A stretch of DNA of 64,000 nucleotides. It comes from Laguncularia racemosa (Eukaryota; Streptophyta; Magnoliopsida; Myrtales; Combretaceae). Below, one piece after another: positions 60,181 through 64,000 of this stretch; position 1 is the stretch's first letter, and each line of letters opens with the position of its first letter. Both the position numbers and the translations under genes were made by a program. The notes beneath the pieces are model-generated. The model searched no databases. It was not told the origin of the DNA and worked only from the letters and a program-made list of their open reading frames with translations. The stretch is taken from contig JBBMOL010000023.1 in the NCBI GenBank assembly GCA_037954665.1, forward strand, positions 5,022,001 through 5,086,000. The letters are read 5' to 3'.

Positions 60181-62224
60181 AGTCTACCTCGATGGCTCCA
60201 AATGTTTACCAAACGTATAAATAATCGGAAAAAAAAAATTACAAACAAGAAAATCAATAATTGAGTTCATGTTTAAAATAAAAGGATCAACGTTATATTA
60301 AGTGGTTAAAATAGATTATTAAGTTTTTAAATAGTTAAAATAGAGAATCAACGTTATATTAAGAGGTTCAAACAAAATAAAGGATCATGATGGATTTTGT
60401 TTTTCTCCTAAATAGAAAATTTATATCACAAAATCACTTGATTTGGCATAAGTCACTTGAAAAGCCCATAGTCCTGGAGAGATATAGTTAGATTTAAATT
60501 ATTCTAGTAAATTAAGTAAAAAAGTCAAAATTTTAACGATTTAATTATACATGAATAAGATTTATGGAACTGAAATCAAGAGATATGGTTACAATGATCA
60601 AGTCATGGTTTGGTTATTGATTGCAATGATCATTTCTAGAGCATTTCAAGCTTGGTGAAAACCATTACATGTTGTATCACACCTAATTGTAGCATTATTC
60701 TTGTAGTAGTCCCTAGAAGATTACATACAATAGCATGAGATGAGATATATCTTGAATGGTAAGGCGCTTGGTGAACTCTAGTTAGACTATTGGAATCAAT
60801 CATCGATTTAGAATTAGAACTACATAATAAATCAAAGTGCTCTGAATATAGAATTTTAATTAATTAATTAATTGAAATGCTCTTACAAGCCAATAATTAA
60901 TTAATTGAATGGATGGCACACAAAAATTGGATCGAGGCAAGTCTTAGCCTAATTTATCATAAATGGTGCTTACATTAAGCCATAACAGGCACAAGTATGT
61001 AGACTTTCCAGACTTGGAACTTGCTTAGACTCGTGGAATCAATAGGTCCCCCTTGGCTCCATCAACACTTTTACTAAAAAAGAAAATAGTAGACATCCAA
61101 AATGGCTTCACGTCACTCCACACACATCTAAACGCACACACAAACAAAAACAACACACTTACACACGCAGTCACTCTCTCCCAAAAATTGCATTTGCACA
61201 CACAAAAATCCCATCAATAAATATTGTACATGGAAGTTTTACAGACTTGCATAAAGCTACAAACACAAAACTTATATACAATAAACACATACTCTTTACA
61301 CATGATACATTTGTAGATGTGTTAATATTTTTCATGTATTAATAAAATTTTCAAGTTCTCTATAATGTCAGTATTATATTTGTTGTATCATTTTTCTAAA
61401 AGTTTCCAGTTATTAAAGTAGATGATTGATATTCAATTCATCATAGATGTAAGGAATTAAAGAGATATGAATGAGTTTTATACTATGATGAAACACTAAC
61501 TTCACTTTTAGTGATGCATGGTATGTGTAAATTTATGGTGAAATGTAGAGAAAAGATTAACAGTTAAATGAGTATTGTAACCTATGTTACAATTTGTTTT
61601 TGTAGCACTTCCCATATCAGTCATATGAACGTTTTCATTATCAATGACTTCCATATGATTTTTCCAATTCCCTCCTGTGCTCCATGCTAGATACTTTTTT
61701 GAACATCTGTATCACTTAAAAAAGGCTTGACTAATGTTGGGATTCAGAAAAGGTTGCCAATAAGGAATGAGGTGGTGGAGAAAATGTATTGAAGACATCG
61801 AACAAATACTTACATGTAACCGATATAGAAAGTACTATAAGAATGGATGGCAACATAGTTTGCAATACCTATTTAATTGTTAATATTTTCCATATATTTC
61901 ACATAATTTTGTGTATTCTATTTTACAAGAACCCATTTAGAAATCATTGACACATTAAAGTAATCGTCTTTATCATTTTTCATTAATTTTTAGCATCTAT
62001 GTTTAACTTGACACCAGCTATCTACTTTAATAGCTTGGAATTTCTACAAAAATGACATAATGATGATGATTGTAATACAAATTATAGTATTTAAAATTTT
62101 ATAAAAAGTGGAAAATATTAAAAATATCAATGCCAAATTTTATTTTCACTTGAAAATGATTTCATGTAAGTTAGATGATGTGACTATAGGGGTTCAATAT
62201 TACCTTATATTACTTCTCACATTT
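60181..62224. other. Gene-free stretch
   Basis: AT-rich DNA. It contains a dispersed repeat at about 60270-60390 (AATCAACGTTATATTAAG type, twice) and a CA-rich stretch near 61117-61205. No gene is supported. Confidence 0.4.
60270..60390. repeat. Dispersed repeat copy also seen near 50.6 kb
   Basis: Units of ATCAACGTTATATTAAG followed by TGGTTAAAATAGA or AGGTTCAAACAAA occur twice here. Related units lie at 50630-50760. Confidence 0.55.
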
Positions 62225-62757
62225 AGGGTTGTAAATAAGCCGAACTACTTGCGACTTACTCAAACTCGAGCTCCTGTTTGAGTACACTCATGAGCAAACT
62301 TATTTATATTGTTAATGAATTAACTTAAAAATAGACTTGTGAGTAAGTTTATGAATGGTCTCATGAGCTAGTAAGTTTTCATTTATATTATTAACAAGTT
62401 AGATTGTGAATAAGTTTATGAGTAGACACTTATTTATATTATTAATAAAACGACTTGTTAGTAGACTCTTATTTATATTATTAACAAATTATCTCATAAT
62501 CATGCTTGTCAGTAGGCACGTTGATTTAAACAAACTCTACTTTAGGCATATTTATTTAAACAAGCTCAAGTTTAGGCTCATTTAGATAAATGAGCTAAAC
62601 TTATTTACCTAAATGAATTGAACTCAAGTTTCAAATTCTTTAATGAGCTCAAATTCAAGTGTATAATTTTTAGGCTCAATAAAAGCTCTGCTTGGCTTGA
62701 TCTCAATAATTTTTCTAGCAAGTTAACCTAGCTTGGCTAGTTTATAATCATACCCTC
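62225..62757. repeat. Nonautonomous repeat element with GAGCTC-like content
   Basis: It begins AGGGTTGTAAATAAGCCGAA and ends AGTTTATAATCATACCCT, whose reverse complement starts AGGGTATGATTATAAACT, an imperfect inverted terminus. The interior has four copies of CTTATTTATATTATTAA-like sequence and many GAGCT/AAGCTC motifs. This pattern is known from nonautonomous hAT-like repeats in plants. No open frame and no clear duplication of the target were found. Confidence 0.5.
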
Positions 62758-64000
62758 AAGGTTTTATCCTTATTTCACATGGTTCTTTTTACAATTATAC
62801 CCTTAGAGTTTACAAGGCTAACTTTACATTTTTTATTTTTAAATATTGTTAATTTAGTTGACTATTGAAATAAAAAACCCTAGAAAACTTTCTCTATCTC
62901 CTCGGTCAAATAAATTCTTACGAACTGTGGTAAGAATTCCTTTTTTATTTATTTAGTTCTACATAATATTAGTTAAATGGGTCAAACCCAAACTTCGTTC
63001 GAATTAATCTTGGTGAATAGTATCCAAATTTAATTCATTTATATCCTTCTAAATCTCCGTTCATTTTAAACCAAAAACCCTAAATATCAAATTTCAAAAA
63101 CACAAAAACTTCAAACTTATTCCGTTGCGTAAAATCGGTATAAGGATTTCAATCCTTATCAGTTTGTCTTGTGGACTCCCTACATAATATATTCAATGAG
63201 ATTTAAGGAAACACGACGATTGAGGAGGACTATTTGAAGCCAAGGCATTGGGGTACGGTGAAGACCTAGGAGATTAGTTGGATACTAGATAAGCATCGAA
63301 GATACACTTAGTATGATTACAAATAGAAGACTCAGGATTCAAGTAAAGCATCTAGGCATCACAAGATCATCAACAAAACAAATAACATAAGTTCATATCA
63401 ACTTATGCATAGGAGTAGAATAGTGATAAGCTTCTCTTCCCTAGTATAATCAAAAGTCTTTAAACTTGGTGTAAAGCGTTAAAAACATAGGATTATTTAT
63501 TTTTTAGACCGTTTGATACGTTAATACAAGTATCTTCTTCGAAGTTTTTTTTTTTTTTTCCATGAGAAACAATTTGAGACACTAATAATTCCTTTTAACT
63601 ATTAAACTTAATGAAGGATACGTATACAATATATTACTGAGACTTCTTGCGAGTCAAAATGCTTTATCTAATGTCAATGATTTAGGTTAGAGGTTGTGAG
63701 AGCATTGAAGTTGCTAAGATATGATTACATGACATGCCATCCTGCGTTATCATTTGACTCGGTTAGTGGATCAATAGGTGTCTTAATTTTTGATGCCTCA
63801 AGGCAAAGGAAGATACGGTCTATATATATACACTATCTCACATCATTCTTTTGCTCGACAAAATTCTAGCATAAATTAAGAAAATAACCGATAGGTGACA
63901 AGACAATTACTAGAAAAGACAATTAGGTCATGGGCACTTTAGTGGTTGAGTTTTATACTGTCATGGAATCATTGTCTATAGGTGCTCAATCTGGCACTAT
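62758..64000. other. Gene-free end of window
   Basis: AT-rich DNA with a T run near 63547-63559. No gene, RNA or element end could be supported. Confidence 0.4.

Overview
The window is nuclear DNA of a flowering plant, most likely a dicot. The signs are AT-rich spacers, GT-AG introns, plant-type LTR retrotransposons primed by tRNA-Arg or tRNA-Met, plant hAT and En/Spm-type transposases, a DC1 (Cys/His-rich) gene and a RING E3 ligase. I cannot name the species. Most of the window is layered transposable elements in various stages of decay. Only one gene looks clearly intact and cellular: the RING-finger E3 ligase at 55715-57007.

Layout. 1-7683 is the 5' part of a Tat/Ogre-type Ty3/gypsy element on the minus strand: LTR, tRNA-Arg primer site, extra ORF1, reverse transcriptase with two RNase H domains, and integrase cut by the window edge. 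It lies inside an old hAT element (7684 to about 13736). That old hAT also holds a second, end-to-end hAT (8443-12417) flanked by a perfect 8-bp target duplication. 14752-15560 is a long inverted-repeat (MITE-like) element. 16430-21156 holds a plausible promoter and untranslated first exon, a long intron and then a broken multi-exon gene with transposase-associated and Transposase_24-like (Ptta/En/Spm) regions. 22008-30514 is a decayed chromovirus-type gypsy element with both LTRs. 30825-36488 is a full-length Ty1/copia element of the Tork/TNT1 kind with LTRs, primer site, polypurine tract and a perfect 5-bp duplication. Its polyprotein is one continuous frame broken only by stop codons. Next to it are remnants of an unidentified minus-strand reading frame and a frameshifted DC1 gene (36746-37653).

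About 40730-50570 is a very decayed gypsy element (minus strand). It is split by a younger, internally deleted gypsy element (41769-46497) that kept LTRs, gag, protease and the integrase tail but lost reverse transcriptase, RNase H and the integrase core. 50570-54950 is gene-free and carries local repeats. 54950-57007 is the RING gene with its 5' UTR intron and simple-sequence upstream region. 57008-64000 has no convincing gene. It holds a LINE-type RNase H remnant (about 59925-60180) and a nonautonomous repeat (about 62225-62757).

I found no undescribed biological system that I can defend. The most informative signals are the order of nested insertions, the stop-codon-only decay of the copia element (looks like C-to-T change), recurring ACAYGG/CGTGT motifs in LTRs of two unrelated elements, and the transposase-derived gene with its own GC-rich leader.
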